A DNA stretch of 16,225 nucleotides from Bacillota bacterium. Lineage in GTDB: Bacteria > Bacillota > Dethiobacteria > DTU022. Numbering within the stretch: the stretch's first letter is position 1; each line of letters opens with the position of its first letter. Made by a program: the position numbers and the translations under genes. Positions 14,093 to 16,225 of this stretch are shown here, in pieces. The stretch is taken from assembly GCA_012797095.1 (NCBI GenBank), contig JAAZPS010000292.1:1-16225 (forward strand). Direction: 5' to 3'. Below the pieces are notes generated by a model. The model made no database searches, had not been told where the DNA came from, and saw nothing but the letters and a program-made list of their open reading frames with translations.

Positions 14093-14132
14093 GGTAACCA
14101 CCCCTGAGCATAATTTAAGCCTCGGGGTAAAT

Positions 14133-14141
14133 ATTATACCA
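14133..14141 (-). promoter_or_regulatory. Extended -10 promoter for the cmk operon
   Basis: The minus strand reads TGGTATAAT: a perfect TATAAT (14133-14138) with the TG dinucleotide of an extended -10 element. No recognisable TTGACA-like box lies 16-18 nt upstream, which extended -10 promoters tolerate. Transcription would start near 14126, about 35 nt before the GTG of the 64-aa protein. It would drive the 64-aa gene, cmk, plsC, ispH-S1 and fni. Confidence 0.65.
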
Positions 14142-14161
14142 TACCGCCGGCAGTGCCGCCC

Positions 14162-14671
14162 TCAGTACTGTTCCTGCTCCTTCAGTTTCTGCTGCAGCAT
14201 CTCCCCGACGCGAAAGAACAACCTCTCCAGATCGCGGTCGGTCAGATTCATCCGGGCCGGCTCAACAAACTCCATCCGGCGAAATTCCTCGCGGCAGACA
14301 AAGCGGAGCACTTCTTCCAGCGAATCCAGGGTCGCGCTCAGCTCCACCGGCGCGTAGACGGCCAGGGTCTCCTCGTTTTCATCGTAGACCGAATATAGCT
14401 CGATGAATTCAAGGTCCTCCACCTTCACTCCCTGGATCGGCACATAGCGCCACATATTTGACTGCTGCTGGCGGATCTCCTCGGCCACTTCCCGGGCCCC
14501 TTTGCCTCCGAAAAAGAAGCGGGCCGGCCGGGGCAGACCGCGGTAGTCAAAGCGGACCCGGATCTTGATCTTGGTAGCAGGAGAGCCCTCTTCATCTGCC
14601 GGAGATGCTGCGGCCAGAAACTCGGCGGCTTTCTTTTGCGGATCTTCTGTTTCCGGATATGAGCGTAGCAT
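14162..14671 (-). CDS. Unrecognised 169-aa soluble protein
   Basis: I do not recognise this gene. The ATG at 14671 is chosen because GGAAGGGAG lies 6 nt upstream, the best ribosome binding site in this part of the window; a TTG at 14758 would extend the frame by 29 residues with no such site. The protein has a low-complexity acidic start (about 1-35), then KIKIRVRFDYRGLPRPARFFFGG (about 34-56), a helical stretch, the strands KVEDLEFIELYSVYDENEETLAVYAPVEL (about 82-110), and a charged C-terminal helix ending QQKLKEQEQY. There is no signal peptide, membrane segment, cysteine cluster or known catalytic motif; one cysteine lies near residue 124. It sits between a metal or cofactor transporter and the cmk operon, with about 130 nt before it and a promoter after it, so it may be its own transcription unit. 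Confidence 0.6.
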   Translation of the reverse strand: MLRSYPETEDPQKKAAEFLAAASPADEEGSPATKIKIRVRFDYRGLPRPARFFFGGKGAREVAEEIRQQQSNMWRYVPIQGVKVEDLEFIELYSVYDENEETLAVYAPVELSATLDSLEEVLRFVCREEFRRMEFVEPARMNLTDRDLERLFFRVGEMLQQKLKEQEQY

Positions 14672-14800
14672 GGCTGACTCCCTTCCTTTGCCGGGGCGCT
14701 GTTCTACAGAAAACGACTCCATTCCATAGATTCTCTTAATATTTGCTATTTCCTGCAAGTTAACCGGAAATTTGACGGTGCCAGAGGTGGGTCCCAGAAA

Positions 14801-16072
14801 TCAGGATGGTGTTATCGCCGAGAGCCGGGCGGTGATCTCGTCCGAAAAAGAGCCGGCGATGAAATGGGCGCCGCCCTCCTTCAGGCGGCGGTAAAGCAGC
14901 TCGCCCCGGCCGCCGGCGAAATCGCGCGAGCCCGCGGCGGGATCGTCGATCACAAAAAGGGGTCTGCCCTGCTCCAGGGCATGGAAGGCCGCTTCCACAT
15001 TGAGCAGATTGCCGGGACCGATATGCAGCGGGGCCAGCACCACCGCACCCGCCTCGCCGATCAGCTCCAGGTTCTGCCGGTGGCGTTGCGGGCTGATCGG
15101 GGAAAAGGGGGCCTCCTCAACCATGAGCAGCCCGAGACGCCGGGCAGTGGCCCAGTCGCTGTCACCCACACTGAGCACGCCGGCGGAAAGGGTGAACCCC
15201 TTCACAAAAAGATCCTTCATCAAAGGCGTGGCACTGCCGCCGCCGCCGATAAGATGAACCCGCTGTTTGAAGTTGTTCTTCAACTCTGCCGCAGCGGCAA
15301 CGGGGATCACCTGCGGCTTTCCATCCAGGGGATGGGGCTCGATCAGCACCTCGGTCCGGTAAACCTCGAGAATATTCTCGCGGGTGAGAACCTCCTCGGG
15401 GCTGCCGCCGGCATAGATCCGGCTCCGGTAGAGCAGATACAGCTGACGGCAGTAGCGCGATGCCAGGTTCAGGTCGTGAACGACCAGAACAACGGTGAGC
15501 CGCTCTCGCCGGTTCAGACTCTGCAGCAGCTCCAGCAGCTCCACCTGGTAGCCCAGATCGAGAAAGGAGGTCGGTTCGTCCAGCAGCAGGCAGGGAGTCT
15601 CCTGGGCCAGGGCGCGGGCCAGGATCGCCCGCTGCCGCTCACCGCCGCTCAGCGAGAAGATCCCCCTTTGGCGCAGGTGATAGCAGCCGGTCAGATGCAT
15701 CGCCCGCTCCACGGCAGCATGATCTTCCGGTTTGAGGGAGCCGAAACGATCCAGATAGGGGTAGCGACCCATGGCGACCATCTCTTCCACCGTAAAATTG
15801 AATCCAGAGCTGCTCCCCTGCCCCACCAGGGCCAACCTGCGGGCCAGATCGCGCCGCCGCCACCGCGGCAGCGCTTTCCCGTCAATGATGATCTCACCGC
15901 CCGTGGGGGTCAAGACGGCTGCCATATTCTTTAAAAAGGTCGATTTGCCGCTGCCGTTGGGACCGATAATGCCGATATAATCACCCTGCCCGAGGGTCAG
16001 GGTGATCCCGTCAAGAACTGTCTCGGCACCGTAGCTGAAGGTAAGATCTTTAACTTCTATCTGTAAGCCCAT
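14801..16072 (-). CDS. FecE/BtuD-type ABC transporter ATPase with an extra C-terminal domain
   Basis: Residues 1 to about 255 form an ABC ATPase of the cobalamin/heme/ferric-siderophore import class: Walker A GPNGSGKST (37-45), Q-loop VGQ (Q85), FTVEEMVAMGRYPYL (93-107) typical of this class, signature LSGGERQ (141-147), Walker B LLLDEP (162-167) and the H-loop histidine H199. FecE/BtuD proteins normally end near residue 260; here about 150 more follow (about 271-420), starting VHLIGGGGSATPLMKDLFVKG and continuing SAGVLSVGDSDW, EEAPFSPIS and FVIDDP. This looks like a separate Rossmann-like domain; I do not recognise it as CbiZ. ATG 16072 has AGGTGA 5 nt upstream; a GTG at 16081 abuts the permease stop but lacks a Shine-Dalgarno. 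The substrate cannot be set from sequence. Confidence 0.93.
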   Translation of the reverse strand: MGLQIEVKDLTFSYGAETVLDGITLTLGQGDYIGIIGPNGSGKSTFLKNMAAVLTPTGGEIIIDGKALPRWRRRDLARRLALVGQGSSSGFNFTVEEMVAMGRYPYLDRFGSLKPEDHAAVERAMHLTGCYHLRQRGIFSLSGGERQRAILARALAQETPCLLLDEPTSFLDLGYQVELLELLQSLNRRERLTVVLVVHDLNLASRYCRQLYLLYRSRIYAGGSPEEVLTRENILEVYRTEVLIEPHPLDGKPQVIPVAAAAELKNNFKQRVHLIGGGGSATPLMKDLFVKGFTLSAGVLSVGDSDWATARRLGLLMVEEAPFSPISPQRHRQNLELIGEAGAVVLAPLHIGPGNLLNVEAAFHALEQGRPLFVIDDPAAGSRDFAGGRGELLYRRLKEGGAHFIAGSFSDEITARLSAITPS

Positions 16073-16081
16073 TGTATTCAC

Positions 16082-16225
16082 CTAGAAGCGATATTTTCCA
16101 CGGTGGCGCCGCAGCAGATAGATGAAAAACGGCGCCCCCAGGAATGCGGTGACAATACCCACCGGGATCTCCGCCGGCGAGATCACCGTGCGGGCAAAGG
16201 TATCGGCGGCCACCAGAAAGATCCC
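16082..16225 (-). CDS. FecCD/BtuC-family permease, C-terminal fragment at window edge
   Basis: The last 47 codons of a membrane permease, ending in TAG. The segment ADTFARTVISPAEIPVGIVT is the characteristic final cytoplasmic/coupling region of FecCD/BtuC permeases, followed by the last hydrophobic stretch GAPFFIYLLRR and a short basic tail. The stop lies 9 nt before the ATPase ATG, so both belong to one operon. The remaining roughly 300 residues lie beyond the window. Confidence 0.92.
   Translation of the reverse strand, partial: GIFLVAADTFARTVISPAEIPVGIVTAFLGAPFFIYLLRRHRGKYRF

Noticed and set aside
14864..15934. 356-codon plus-strand ORF
   Set aside because: Antisense to the ABC ATPase, whose motifs are unambiguous. 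No domain, low-complexity composition.

Overview
The window suggests a GC-rich, endospore-forming member of the Bacillota, most likely an anaerobic Clostridia-type lineage. The grounds are SpoIVA, SpoIIP, the YIEGIA/DUF3189 sporulation-associated proteins, the fusion of IspH to ribosomal protein S1 that is typical of Clostridia, and strong GGAGG-type ribosome binding sites. No 16S gene is present, so I do not go below class. Every gene I can support is on the minus strand, so the genes are described in transcription order, from high to low coordinates.

Region 1 (16225-14801) holds the C-terminal end of a FecCD/BtuC-type permease and its ATPase. The ATPase carries an extra C-terminal domain of about 150 residues. 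The pair is probably a cobalamin, heme or ferric-siderophore importer.

Region 2 (14671-9032) starts with an unrecognised 169-aa protein. A consensus extended -10 promoter follows, then a compact housekeeping operon: a 64-aa membrane protein, cytidylate kinase (cmk), a PlsC acyltransferase, the IspH-S1 fusion, and the type 2 isopentenyl-diphosphate isomerase (fni). This resembles the ypfB-cmk-ypfD-fni neighbourhood of Bacillus subtilis.

Region 3 (9031-8458) is a 574-base non-coding gap made largely of repeats. It has two 128-bp near-identical copies at a 140-bp period, rich in inverted repeats. Next to them are short tandem cores of the kind that give the spurious peptide CHSERSEES when translated.

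Region 4 (8457-4568) is a sporulation-linked membrane cluster: a DUF1614 protein, SpoIIP, YIEGIA, a 63-aa YIEGIA partner, and two tandem DUF3189 proteins. The last three genes overlap by 4 nt each.

Region 5 (4457-1437) begins with a near-consensus sigma-A promoter driving der (GTPase EngA), plsY and gpsA, and ends with a probable terminator. Region 6 (1331-1) is spoIVA, which runs off the window, behind a candidate sigma-E promoter.

GpsA, PlsY and PlsC together cover dihydroxyacetone phosphate to phosphatidic acid. IspH and Fni cover the last step of the MEP pathway and the interconversion of its products. Der and S1 serve ribosome assembly and translation. SpoIIP, SpoIVA and probably the YIEGIA group act in engulfment and spore envelope formation. 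I found no CRISPR array, tRNA, rRNA or transposase gene. The clearest candidates for undescribed biology are the repeat-filled gap, the YIEGIA/DUF3189 cassette, the 169-aa orphan, and the ATPase C-terminal domain.
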